The notes: a model not told the origin generated them from the letters alone. DNA of 64,000 bases from Fomitopsis serialis (GCF_022376445.1 NW_025955128.1:21185-85184), one strand, 5' to 3'; shown: positions 20,193 through 32,070, counted from the stretch's first letter. Made by a program: numbers and translations.

Positions 20193-21256
20193 AAGCTCCT
20201 CCGCGCGCGACTCGAGGTGCCGATGTTTTCGAATTCGACATGAGGATCTCGCGGCGCTAATGACGAATTACGTCATGCTCTCACGCCCCGCAACCTCAGC
20301 GCTTCAGTCCGACGACGCGCAACGCTCACGGCGTCCACCATCCCGCAGCTGCAGCAGCCCCATCGCACCCCCGCCGTCGCCGTCACTGTCCGTCCGAGGC
20401 CTACCTGGAACGAAGGGACCCGCCAGCTGGCGGGTTGGAGCACGGCGGCTTAGCCCGCGAGGCCGTCCGCCAGGTCGACATGGGAGCCGACATAGGGTGT
20501 CGGCGCGACGAATCCTTGCGGAACGTCGGCGGGACGGGTCGCTTCTATGCGGGGAATTGTAAGTGCGTTCTCTGCGTGTCCTCACGCAACGCAAAGCTGA
20601 CCTATACGCAGGAGACTGTCGCCGATATCGATGGCGGATTCACCGCCACCCGAAACCGACCCACAGATCCAAGGCGACGACCACCTCCGTTTCACGCCCT
20701 CGGTCGTGGACAGGATAGTGTCAGTAGCGCGAGTCAGTCTCAGCGATCGCAGCGTAGCGGGCGCGTCTGTGTCGCAGCAAAGCAACAGAGACAAAGGGCG
20801 GCGAGCTCCAAGTCGCGCAGCCAGTGGAGCGGTACCGTAGGAGGGCTACGCCCGGGCGCGAAGAAGAGGTGCGCAGTGTGAAATGCAATCTCTCGTTCGA
20901 TACTAACTCGTTTTCCTCGACGGACAGCAAGCCCCTTACCATGTACTTGCCGCCCCGGATGCGCTGGCGAAGACATCGCTTGCTGCGAAGATACCCGAAC
21001 TGCAGCCCCCGTATACGGGAGGCATTGCTATCCTTGAACCATATCGTTTCGTCTTGCGTTGGCAACGCAAGACGAAACGATCTGGTGCTTCCTTCGCATC
21101 GAGGTCTACACGGGGTTGTTTCCTTGGACTGGCTCCACGCCTCGCCCGCCCGTCCGTCGCCTCCGTCTCGCTCCGGTCGTCCGTTTTGGTTTCGACCATG
21201 CGTTGATGACCGGATGGTGAGCTCCCGCTCTTGGTGAGCGGTAGAGCGAACCTACT
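20193..21256 (+). repeat. Segmental duplication D2, copy 2
   Basis: Partner of 15669-16615; contains an extra ~130 bp at ~21,010-21,140 that includes a long perfect hairpin. Confidence 0.85.
21043..21081. repeat. Perfect 18-bp inverted repeat with 3-nt loop
   Basis: Arms 21043-21060 and 21064-21081 are exactly complementary around GGC. The sequence lies in the segment that is present only in this copy of duplication D2. Confidence 0.95.
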
Positions 21257-21289
21257 CGCTGTGGCGTAGTTTCTCAGTGTGTTTGTCTG

Positions 21290-23580
21290 TGCGCTTCTCA
21301 CTGCTGCAATTCGTCGCCTGCGCGCGCTGGATGCAGTGAGCCGTAGGGTCGAGCGCGGGACGACCCGGTTCGCGTATGAGGTGCAGAGCGTGCTCAAGGC
21401 GGAGATGGCAGACAGGTGACCGCTCGGCCACGCAGGATATCACACTCTACGGTCTGGGGCGATTGGCCGTGAGTAATTGTCGACGAGTCCACTGCACTCG
21501 GTGCAAGCAAGGAGCCCGAGGAAGCGCAGCCTGAGCTGATGCAGGTACGCTGCTCCAGTATTTCCACTCTTCCCTCGCTCACAATGATACGCGCAGAATC
21601 GTTGACTGGCATTAGCGCCGTCCGTGCATACGGAGAAGAGGTGAGTATCGCACCGGAATGACACAGTCGTACCCGGGAACGTATGCCCGTGCAGGGCAGA
21701 TTCGTTCGGAAGACGGAGCACGGCCTTGACGTAGAGAACAGGGCCCACTACATGGTCATCGCGACCCAGCAGTGGCTGAGCGCTCTGCTCGACCTACTCA
21801 GCGACATCCTCGTCCTCGACGTCGCGCGATTCACGGCCAGGTTCAGCCAGACGATCAGCCCGAGCAAGGTCGACATCGTCCTGTCGTACAGATTGAGCAA
21901 TGCGTGCCTCTCTGCCCTCCAGCACGAGTTCGCGCAGAGTCTCAGCCGCACGGTGCGGTTCTCCGAAGTGGTAACAAGCATGCACGGTCCGCTCTTCCCG
22001 ATGGACGAGGCACCCACCCTTCAATCGCAGGCTCGTAGGAGCCGATCACAGCGAGAGCTCTTCGCCAGCTTGTTTGATTCGAAAGACTGCGAGGATGAGC
22101 GTGCGCTTGCTAAGGGAAGGCACGAGGTCGAAGCGGGCAAGCATGCAGGCGGAAGCCACAGGACGTGGATGTGTTGCAAGCGATCCTCATCGTCCGTGCC
22201 TAGCAGCGGGTCGGCCATCTCCTCATCGGCATTGACCATCACCCAATTCTTGGTTCTCCTTCGGCAGCTGCAGCTCGGCGTCGACCGCTCTGACGACGCC
22301 TTCCTTCTCCCTGCATTCTTCAAGTCGCCCTTTCAGTCTTTATCACCCATCCTGCTGTCCTCTGTCCTCTACACTGAGCCCGAGTCGATAACCTCGTGTT
22401 ATTCCTGCCCTCTTGTATCAATTCTTACGTCGGATGACCCGTCACGCCCGGCTGCCACCACCTCCGCGAGCTCATACAGGCACAGAGAATTCCTTACCTA
22501 GCTGCGGGCGTGCCCGCACCCGTGGTTCAGGTCGGTGTGCTTCCATTCCGGAGCTGCAGTCTGTCGAGGATGGGCTGGTGAAGTGAGTAAGTCGTTCCGG
22601 GTCGACGCTCATGGACACGGTGGCACGGTTACAAAGAGCGTGTGTGAAGGCCACGTTGTTCAGCATCGGCACTGACTTCTCTTGATCCCGCGGCCGTTCG
22701 GGCTCCCGCTCACCTTCCCCATCACCCTGGCGGTCGTGCCGTGCCTCTGCGCCCTTGCTCTCCGCGCGCTCGCCCTCGACGTCAGTGTCTTGCTCTCCGC
22801 GACAGTGGTCGACGACGAGCTGTTTGACACGTACTACACCGATCTGCCGTCTGACGGAGACTACACGAAGCCGAACGACACGCCCGTCTCATCGCCAGAG
22901 AAGGGGGCATCGATTTCAAGGATGTCGACCACGGAGGTCTTCCGCTCGTCCTGAAGCAAGTGAGCTTCGCCGTGCGCCCAGGGGAGAAGGTGCGTGCATC
23001 TCCAATGGTCCATTCCTTCGTGCTCATCCTGTCGGCTGGATCGGCATTGTGGGTCGCCCAGGCGCAGGAAAGTGCTCGCTCATGTAGGCGCTGTTCCGGT
23101 ACGTTGCTCTTCGTGCGGGGGGCCTCCTCAGATTGACGTTTTTCATGCAGCACGGTCAACATCGCCTGGAGATCGACAGCGTGGACACGCAAAATATCGG
23201 GCTGAAGACAGCCTTGCTTTCATCCCGCAAGACAACGTGCTCCTCAATTCCCGTAGAGACCCAGAGGGCACCCGCACGGATGCGGAATTGATCTCTGCCC
23301 TCCAGCGGACGTGGCTGCTGCCGAAGGACGAGGCGCATAACGCCGCAGCGGAAGCTCTCGTCGGCGACGAGGGGAGCAACTACCCCGTTGGCGAGAACGT
23401 GATGTTGGCGCTGTCGGGCGTTGGCGAAGAACAGCCGCATCATCATCCTCGTCAGTCTCGGTTCCGCCGTGCTCGTACAGGGGTTTGGGCGCTGATGTCG
23501 ATCGTTATAGGACGAGGCGACGAGCAACTTTGGCATGGAGATGGACGCGAAGCTGTTCTCGGTGAATTGGTCATCGCGCT
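21290..23580 (+). pseudogene. Decayed ABCC-type transporter fragment (membrane domain plus nucleotide-binding domain), copy 2
   Basis: Recognisable parts, in several frames: ESLTGISAVRAYGEE (~21,598-21,640) and RFVRKTEHGLDVENRA with hydrophobic helices (~21,695-21,960), both typical of the second membrane domain of fungal ABCC transporters. The nucleotide-binding domain follows: LPLVLKQVSFAVRPGEK (~22,940-22,990), P-loop GRPGAGKCSL (~23,050-23,080; Pro and Cys at unusual positions), PQDNV, a short LISALQRTWLLPK stretch, NYPVGEN in place of the usual NYSAGEK signature, and a DEATSN-like stretch at ~23,512-23,530. Stops and frame changes between parts, and an inserted non-coding segment (~22,040-22,680), indicate a pseudogene. 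The ABC half from ~22,321 duplicates 16643-17875. Confidence 0.7.
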
Positions 23581-23714
23581 GAATGCGGTAGGTTTTACAT
23601 ATAATAGTCGGTAGTGTATAGTCGTTCTCAAACCGCTGTGTCGGTGGTCATGTTGCCGAAATTAGATCTAAATTGCTTTTACCATTAGTGGCCGCTAGTC
23701 GGTATCGAGCTGAC

Positions 23715-24005
23715 TGTCAAGATCGCTGTGGATGTCAATACATGTCGTAGTTGGTATCGTGTCCACTGTCGACGTCGCTGTTGAGATCGTTGTCGGGATC
23801 GTTGTCGACGTCCGGTCGCTGTCGACGTCGCGGTCGAGATCGCTGTCGACGTCGCGGTCGAATCGCTGTCGCGTGGTCGGTCGGTCGCGGTCGACATCGC
23901 TGTCGACGTCGCGGTCGAGATCGCGGTCGGTGTCGCGGTCGGTGTCGCGGTCGGATCGCGGTCGAGATCGCGGTCGATGTCGCGGTCGAGATCGCGGTCG
24001 AATTT
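23715..24005. repeat. TCG-rich minisatellite
   Basis: Degenerate tandem units built from GTCGACGTCGCGGTCGAGATCG fragments, with many TCGA and GTCGAC steps. Open frames reading SRSLSTSRS are a consequence of the repeat. Confidence 0.8.
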
Positions 24006-24639
24006 GCTATCGTGTTGTCATGTACCAGGTCTGGAAAGTTCGTATATTATCTGAGTATTCTGAACGAGTACATATAGGATAGCCCTTCCCTGATTCATGC
24101 ATGTCCTGGGTCAGGAAAGCTATCATTGTCTTACAATCTGTTCGAGAAAAGTGTGCGAGGAATATTTAGCGTGCTCTCGACGTATTTGAGCGGAACTTAT
24201 TACGTGACCCATATTTGGGCAACAAACATTTGTATTGTATTGTACAATGTCCGACATCCGTGTATCTTTAGAATACTTAAGTAGTACCCACAATATTCTT
24301 GTGCAAAGTATTGTCAGGATTCTTTAGCTAATCATCACATGCCCTCAGCATATTCCTGCCCAGAACATCGCATTTTGCCCCCAGTGTCAGGCACTCTGGC
24401 GTTAGATCACGGGCGGTACTTATCCTGACATCCAGCGCCCCGCAATCGCAACAGCAGTCACAAAAGCTGTTCTAATCGCAATCAGTTGCCATCAAAGGTT
24501 CTGCAACCCTCTTCGCGCGATGACAAGTGATGTTGTGCTCGAGGGCCGACTCGGAGGCCTGTTAGTAAAGTCCAGGGCATACAGCTCCTGTCCAAATATG
24601 GTAATCACCCTCTGAGTCCGCACTTGGCTAGGCTCGTTC
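24006..24639. other. No gene seen
   Basis: AT-richer than its surroundings, with no supported coding sequence. It separates the minisatellite from the left end of the two-gene element. Confidence 0.5.
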
Positions 24640-24761
24640 CCAGCCGTTCTGGCGAGAAGAGATTTAAACTCCGTCGTGGCACTCCTCGCGTTCGCCAGAA
24701 CGGCTGGTATAATTGGGCGCGCTTTACCTGAGTACTCCCGTGGGAAACGGGACTTAGAGAT
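24640..24761 (+). repeat. Left composite terminal inverted repeat
   Basis: Outer arm 24640-24655 and inner arm 24692-24707 are perfect 16-bp complements separated by 36 bp. A 15-bp spacer and the 39-bp block 24723-24761 follow. Confidence 0.75.
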
Positions 24762-24864
24762 ATCGCGGCACGACCCATTGAGAGCTCATGAGCAGATGAA
24801 CAGCCCGGGTCGCTTTCTGCGCAGAGGGCTTGTAGATAGGCTGTGTAACATATGAGAATGTAAT

Positions 24865-27800
24865 TCAAATACCAAACTCGAAGTTGTCGAGGCGGTCAGG
24901 GTCAAGTGCTACGTCGCCCGGCATATCAAGTGAGAACATGTTCTGACCCTCATCGTAATCTTCGTCTTCGCCATCGGAGTCCTCCTCTCCCTCCGGGTCG
25001 AACTCTGCATCCGAGTTCACGTCACTGTGTTGCTCAGCTACGATGTCCGAGAGCTGGACTGGAGCCTCAATATGAACATCACTTGCTACTCCAGTGGACG
25101 GCTGTGACTGTGGCTCCGAGGACTGAGGTGTTGCGGAAGATGCAGTCGAGCTATGCGTTCCGAGGCCTGGATACTTGCCGCCTGTAAGAGGCGTGGATTG
25201 ACAGCGTGCTTGTAGTTTCGAGAACTCCTCGTTGAAGACTCCAAGTGGCCCCTCCAGAAGTTCGAGCCCAACAGTCAGCGCATCCGGTACAACAGGGTTG
25301 TCGTCGTCGATGGTGCGGCCAGGATGAAGTTCGTACACACGATGATGACGCAGGGAGTCCATGAGCAGCGTGATGTCCTTTTCGATGCTTGGATTGGTAT
25401 GTTTCGATCCTATCTTCGCTCCGAGAGACGTGTTCATTTGGGTAGATAGGCGGCGCAGAATGTCAATGCATGGTGAGATCATCGCGAGCCACTCCCATGA
25501 TGCATTGACCCCATGAGCCCTATATATTGTCTTACAGGTGCACCGTGAGCCATCAGCAATTCACTCTTTGAGATTTGCACCGTCAAAGTGCTCACTTTGA
25601 TCCAGAAGTTCATGTGCTCCTGGAAGAGGTCAACCTCGACCCAGGAGTCCGGTTTCCCGGTCGGGTTGATGAGCCAATTCTCAAGCACAATCTTCCTGTC
25701 TCCGTGAGTACAAGGTTCTACTCGTCAGCAAGGCTTCTGTATGATCATCAGATGTGCACGACGTACCGTAGTCCCTCGGGCCATACATGAGTCAAATTGT
25801 GACACAGGAATAACACTTCCTGCGCATACTTGGTACGTCCAGATCCTCGATATATCATGCCCAGTGCCTTCAGGAGCAAGACGACGTGGCCAGACACACC
25901 TGCCTTGATCGCGTCTGTGAGTGCACGCAAGACAAGAGCGTCACGCATAAATAAGAGTGCGTTCTCATACACCATGTCCCCTTGAAGACGGTCGTTTTCT
26001 CGAGGCGGTGGCTCGGCGCTGACTTGCGCTAAGTCATGCGACTGCTCTTCTGCCGCATTTCTGGCTGGCTGGGCCGTGGCGGTGGAGTCGGAGTCGCCTC
26101 TGCGACGGATTTCAGCAGCGCGTGCTGTGCGCAAGCGACTTACAGTGCGACTACTGGTATAGCGGTCCACTATCTCGGCCACGTGTGCTTGTAACTGTGT
26201 CCAGGACACATGTTTACTGTAGTCTTCTAGGGATGCGCATGAACTGACCGCTTCCAGGCAGATGAGCACTCGAGCATAGAGCGACACGAAAATGAGATCC
26301 TGGCATGTGCGGAATGGTGGTAAGCTGGTGAGGGTGATGGGTTTTCGGTCGAGAACGGTGTTATGAAAGGCAAGTGAGCCGGGGTTGCGGTGACTCGTGG
26401 TATGTCCATAGTGCAGCTCCATGAAGCCGTGTACGCCAGCCATCTTGTAATGGAAGAATCCTGGCATGACGACAGCCCATAGAAATGAGTTAGAAAAGCT
26501 GTCATGCCCCGAGCGGTTCTTCATGAGAGTTCGAAGACGTGCGATGGACAACTGGTCGCCAGCAATGACCTGGACCACTTTGCCGAAGTCTTCGCTGCTC
26601 ATGTCCTTGCCAAGCTCAGCAAGAACGGCCTTCGTCACCTCCGCATTTCCAACCGTGGTCGACTCGTCAATCTTCATGGAAGGAACAGGGTATACGTTGG
26701 TGCGGTGCAAAGGTATGCGTGTGTCGAGCAGAGGGCCATAACCTTCAACATTGGCTTTGAAGCGCGCAAAATGCTCACCGCCATGAGCAACGATTATACG
26801 AAGGACGGCGCGCTGGAGGATCGCGTTGTAGTCCTGGCTCTCTTGAGGGGAGAAAAGAAGATCGCTGTACTTCAAAGGCGGCGCGTTCACGATGCTCGTC
26901 ATGAGATCCGCGGTCTGCATGGCCTCCTCGCCCGCGCCGTAGAGCTCAAAGGCAGTTGCGCATGTTCCATTCTCCTGTGTGTCCTTACGACCCATTATTT
27001 GCTCCGCGATGCGGAACACCATGTTGATATTGTCGTACACAAATGCGAGGAGACGCGTCGACGCGTTCGCACGTGCAGCGCGTCGACACGCATCTGAAAG
27101 GCGCTTGAGTATGCCTTCGACCCGCTTCTTCTTGGCTACCTTCGGTGCAGTGTCCCGGCCACTGTCCTCCTGCAGACTCTCGGCTTGACTCTCGGTACGA
27201 AGGTCCTCGAGTGCATTCAGGATATCCGCGCTACCAGCCTGACCCTCATCTCCCGTTATCGCAAGCTCTTGCGCTCGGACGTCGTCCAGCTGTGCCCATA
27301 TCAGATCGTCCGAGTCGACCGGCGACGCGGCTGCCAGTGGTGAACGCGTGTGGGAAGGACCCGCGAGGGCTTCCGGAGCTTGTTGTGAGTGCGATGTGCT
27401 GGGTGAATTGGCAAGTGCAGTGGTAGATGGACATGGAGCATGGGGTTGTCTCGGTGAGCGGGAGGGCACAGCTGTTTGTGAGTTAGTAGCCGGACGTGGA
27501 CGGTGCAGAGTCTCGTCACTATCGCTGTCAGAAACCTCCGAGTCAGAGCTCTCCGAGTCACTGGCAGGTGTGGAATTCAGTGGCGAGGGTGCGTTCGGAT
27601 CGTCTGGTTCGAGGCTATCATCGCCGAGATTCGCGGTAAGGGAGTTGTAGCTGCAGCACAACCCAATGTGTGACAGGAGCTCAATCATCTGCCGTTTGGC
27701 CCCCGAAGTGTACGCGTACAGTGCGAAGATATTGCGTGCATAGTTGTTCTTTTGGCTGCGAGCACTGAGGCATATGAGGGCACTGGTAGCGAGATACTGA

Positions 27801-28594
27801 ATTTGAGGTAAGTACGCATGTCGCTAGCGTGCATCCGAACATCTACTCACGTTCCGGTGACGTTGCATCCAGGTCGCTGTGGCCATGCGCTTTTGTCTTG
27901 CGGACGTACTGAATGCTGACAGGAGATCCATCATTGTCGGACAGATGCCACGAAGATCGCTGGCCAGCGCCTCGAGGCTGAAGTCCAGAGCGAAGTGTTC
28001 GTCAATCGGTCTCTTCTCCGTGCGCAGAAACCCGTCCTTGCACACTGTATGACCTTCCCGCGCCACCAGCTGCGCAACGTATGTTGTCGCCCACTTGCGC
28101 ACGGTCTCCCTCCCAGTCATGCTGTTTCCAGAAGAGACCCACATATCTAGGATCTCCGAGACACCGGCTGTGTCTCGAAACAGGCCCCAGTATCGCTCCT
28201 TGCCGCGATAAAGGCTGGGATCCGACACATAACGGAGTAGATCAATGAAAGGTGTGTTGGTTTCCTCGAGTATTCCGAGAACCTGCAGGCAGACAGCTTG
28301 GCGGCGCGCTGTCCTCTCCTCTTCATCGGCTTCTTCTGCGAGCTGACGAACTTTTTCTCGGTCTGCCTTGTCCTTACGGCGGCGATCAGCAACCGTTCGT
28401 GCAGGGGACTCGGGAAGCATGGATGTATCGGACAAGACATGTTCATGTTCACTTGGGCCTGGCGAAATTCGATATAGTCCCGCAAACAACGCAGGGAGAG
28501 GGGGCTCGTGGTCATCAATGTAAGCAAGGTCAGATTCTGGCAATTCCGTGAGTGGCGACGAGGCGGGCAATGGGCTATGAATGTCTTGTGCCAT
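24865..28594 (-). CDS. DUF6589-type protein (about 1,180 aa)
   Basis: Exons on the minus strand: 28594-27851, 27796-25767, 25695 to ~25,535, and from ~25,520 to the stop at 24865. The first two introns (27850-27797 and 25766-25696) have clear borders. The third junction near 25,500-25,620 is ambiguous: several donors exist, and the conserved-looking NASWEWLAMISPC must be in frame. The N-terminal ~250 residues are charged and helical. The central region (~residues 450-800) has stretches I associate with DUF6589 (VYDNINMVFRIAEQ, RKDTQENGTCA, VIAGDQLSIARLR, FFHYKMAGVHGFMELHYG), and the C-terminal third ends in a long acidic tail (DPEGEEDSDGEDEDYDEG). Conserved Asp/His residues in the central part could be catalytic, but no reaction is known. 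Diverges from the helicase gene across ~150 bp. Confidence 0.7.
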
Positions 28595-28741
28595 GGTGTA
28601 GAGAGTTACAGTGAGCGGGCGTCGGGCAGTAAAATACAATGATCGACGTCAAGGTAGTTCGGACGAGCTGACAGGCGCTTCGTTGACAGTGATTTTTTGT
28701 CTCGATCACTCCACCGGACTCTTCATTGCACTCAACACTCC
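28595..28741. promoter_or_regulatory. Shared divergent promoter region
   Basis: Only ~147 bp separate the two ATGs of the divergent DUF6589-type and helicase genes, so they very probably share control elements. No clear TATA box in the right place was identified on either strand. Confidence 0.5.
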
Positions 28742-31700
28742 ATGGCGCGCGGTCCTGCAAAATATGCCTACAAGCTACGCCGTCCTAGTGGCGAACCAAC
28801 GCAGCAGCACCAACGTCCAAAGTTGACAGCAGAACAGGTCCAGGAGCTTGCGCAGCTCATGCAGTCACGGTTTCGCTGGAGCAGCGAGCCCCGTTTTTTT
28901 CAGATTGAGGGTGTAAAGGCGCAAATTGAGGGTGTCGATGCGATAATCCAGGCCCCAACAGGCTCAGGCAAAACAGCTATAGCAGCGGGTCCTCACCTCT
29001 GGCCGGGTAATGCTGGGAAGACAACGATAATGGTATGCCCACTTCTCGCATTAGAGGAAGAGATGGTACGTAACCTCATGTCTTGCTGGTAAGTAACTCC
29101 TCTCATTTTACTCGCTAGGTGGAGACCTTCAAGACGGAATTTGGCTTGACTGCTGTTGCTGTCAATGGCCAGAATACTCTCTCACAAAATAAGCAGATTA
29201 TGCAGGTCAGTCAGTTCAAGTTCACAAGCCATAAGAACGGTATTGGCCCGTATAGCCTGCACTGACGATGTGTCACATCTAGGGCATTCTCCGTGGACAG
29301 TACCGTATCATCCTCATATCCCCCGAAATGCTACAGTCACGGTCATTCAAGGATCGAGTGCTGCGCAACACCCAATTCATGCGACGTGTACTCAGTGTAG
29401 TCGTGGACGAAGCACACTGTCTCTCTCACTGGGGCGCCGACTTTCGCAAAATGTATGCGAGCCTTGGATCTATACGTGCGTTCCTTGCACCAGGTACTCC
29501 TATCATTGCTGTCACAGCCACTCTCACCGCTCGCGTGCGCCGCGATCTCCATACCAAACTTCACTTCCCAAAAACCGGCAGCCGTTTCGTCAATGTGGGA
29601 AATGACCGCCCGAATGTCTCGATCATCGTTCGTGCATGCGAGCACCCTCAGAATACACTCGCCGATCTCGATTTTATTCTGCCAGACACCATCGCAACCC
29701 CGCATGACATCCCGAAAACGTACCTCTATGTCGACAAGATCGACACCGGCAATGCCATCATAGATCACCTTGGAAAACTCCTTCGACAGCGCAATCCCAC
29801 ACTCTACGAATTGGGAGTTATACGCCCGTTCAATGCGACCATGTCTCCCGAGTACCGCTCTCACGCCATGGCAGCTTTCCGCAACAACCCTAACTACGCC
29901 AGTGGAGATGTGACAGCAGACAACATAAAGATAGGGCCCATACGTATTTTGGTGTGCACGGATGCTGCTGGCATGGTATGTAATGTGCTTCTACCCTTCA
30001 TCTGCTCGTATTCTAACATATCTGGCCGCCACGAGGGATGTAACGTGCCCGATGTAGATGTCGTCATCCAATGGAAGTTGCCTGCGACACTGTCCAATTT
30101 CATACAGCGAGCGGGGCGTGCCGCACGCGCACGGAATAGGACCGGGATTGCAATCCTCCTGGTCGAGCGTTCCGCGTACTCCATCAACCTGCAGGTGACG
30201 CCTCAGGAAGACGAGTCGAGCTCAGCCCCAAGGTCGAACAAAAGGCGACGTGGGCGTAAAGCACCCGGGCCGCCAAAGGATGGTCGCAAGAAAGTGCCGA
30301 AAGACTATGCCAAGCGACACGGCGTCAACCGCGGCAGTAGTGCAGGCTCAAACAGCGACGGGATTCTCAACCCCGCTGACCAGCCAAAGATCAACCATGA
30401 CGCAGAAGACGAGGGTCTTCTAGCTTTCGTACAGAGCACCCAATGCCGCCGGAAAATTTGGAGGGAGATCTACGAGTGCCCTGCATCAGGTATGTACCTG
30501 TAGTACTTTCGACAGCTCCTAACAGAGGCAGCTGAACTCCGTATGCCATTCAGGACACGACACAACCCTTCCCGTACCATGTTGTGACGTATGTGATGCG
30601 TCACTGTTGGATCGCGCACGACCGCCTGTGGTCCAAAGCACGCGCAGAAATGCCAAACAGAAGGTGGGCCTCCCTGATCCTGCAGCACAGACGGTGTTGG
30701 AAGAGTGGCGCGAGACCAAGCTCGACGAAGACCATCCACATGCACTGTTTGGCACCACGGCCATTCTTAGTGACGCGCTCATTGAACGGCTAACCTCTGT
30801 GGGACCGTTCACGCGTACCAAGGCCACAACAATGCTCAAGACGTGGCTATGGCGCGACCGATATGAAGATGAGTTGACTGCCCTCCTGCTATCCCTACCC
30901 ATCCATTCTATTCCAAAGCCCACGAAGACATCTTCGAGCGGGAGCAATACCACCAAAGCCTCGTCAGTCGACAAGAACGTACAGGCCAGCAAACGTACTG
31001 TCACTGCTGACGGAGATACTGCATTGGCACCTGGCGGCCACGAGCGTTCATCAAAACGCGCACGTCGTACTCACGACGCAGAGCAGGTATGTTGAGGGCA
31101 TTCCTCTCACTCATTGGCATCCTGACTCGGACAATGCATAGATTCAATCTACTAGTACATTGACGCCTCCGAGGTCGGGGACTGTACACCCCATCCCAAG
31201 TCCCAGTCCCTTCACACATCATCCAGGCCGACCTTCTATGCCGTCTGTGGCGACCCACACACTTCCCTCAACATCCTCGCATTCATCGCATCCTGCCGCT
31301 GCACCACCCTTCTCATCTCTGCCGTCTTTACATTTCCCATCTCATCCTCCGGCGACCCTCTTCCAACCCAGTACACCGCGCCAAATGTTTGCAAGCGATG
31401 TTCCACAAGGGGCTGGTCCATCTCGGCACGTACAGGCATCCTATGGAAGCCATCAGTTGCCCATTCACCCGGTCCCGTACCACGGATACACGGCTCCCGC
31501 GACGCCGGACCCTCAATGGTCGCACTCGTGGCACTCAGCAGCATGGCAGCCATCACCACATCCTATCCCCTACTCACCAGGTGCTCCGCAGCGCGACTCC
31601 ATGGACGAAGGGGCTAGCGCAGCCATCTTCAGCACACAACTCACCTCCGAGAACTACCTCGCTTTCCAGACGAGCAGGGGACGAGGCCGAGGGCGCGGGC

Positions 31701-31765
31701 GCGGGCGAGCGCGGGGCATGAGCGCAGCCGCAGAGCGAGGCGGGGGCAGCACTGCCGGCGAATGA
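28742..31765 (+). CDS. RecQ-like ATP-dependent DNA helicase with disordered C-terminal tail (904 aa)
   Basis: Exons 28742-29065, 29119-29205, 29283-29975, 30036-30489, 30554-31086 and 31142-31765 join in frame. Motifs: Walker A APTGSGKT (residues ~71-78), DEAH followed by CLSHWGADF (~179-190, the RecQ-type motif II), AVTAT (motif III), then a second RecA-like domain with CTDAAGMGCNVPDVDVVIQW and QRAGRAAR (motifs V-VI). After it, CCDVCD (~529-534) suggests a partial zinc-binding site. No HRDC domain is visible. The last ~200 residues are Pro/Ser/His-rich and end in an (RG)n tract. Expected action: ATP-driven unwinding of DNA with 3'-5' polarity, from family knowledge. The 60-bp intron at 29976-30035 has no stop and could be retained. 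As part of the element, a role in its mobilisation or copying is inferred. Confidence 0.8.
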
Positions 31766-31905
31766 CGATGTGTATAGGTTCTCTGTACCGGATTACATAC
31801 ACTCAGTACCATCTGACGTGACTAAAAACATACCGTGCGCAACACATGGTTAAAGGCGTACAGGATGCTCAGGTCTGCTTGCGACCGCAAAGCGCGATGC
31901 GTGAA

Positions 31906-32070
31906 ATCTCTAAGTCTCGCTTCCCACGGGGGTACTGGGGTAAATGGAGGCCAATCTCGCCAGTCGTTAGAGGCCCCCACCTCCTTTTCGCACTCCGATT
32001 CCTTTCCTGGCTTTTACCGTTTCCAAAAGGAGGAGTGCCGGAAAAGGTGGTGGCGGGACTCAACGACTGG
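31906..32070 (-). repeat. Right composite terminal inverted repeat
   Basis: The 39-bp block at 31906-31944 is the inverted counterpart of 24723-24761. It is followed by a 15-bp spacer, arm CCAGTCGTT (31960-31968) and the complementary outer arm AACGACTGG (32062-32070), 93 bp apart. A further 8-bp inverted pair (32074-32081 and 32095-32102) lies just outside. Confidence 0.7.

Larger units (their letters stand above)
24640..32070. mobile_element. Two-gene element (DUF6589-type protein + RecQ-like helicase) with fold-back terminal inverted repeats
   Basis: Both ends carry the same arrangement in inverted orientation: an outer CCAGYCGTT, its complement AACGRCTGG further in, exactly 15 bp of looser similarity, then a 39-bp block (24723-24761 and 31906-31944) matching at 34 of 39 positions by eye. 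Between the ends lie only two genes, divergently transcribed. This is what a DNA mobile element would look like. No convincing target-site duplication was seen, so the exact ends remain tentative. Known: DUF6589 proteins are a fungal family of unknown function. That the helicase and DUF6589 protein form a mobility module is inference. Confidence 0.6.

Noticed and set aside
23732..24082. Ser/Arg-rich protein encoded by the minisatellite
   Set aside because: The reading is simply the translation of TCG-rich tandem units, open in more than one frame.
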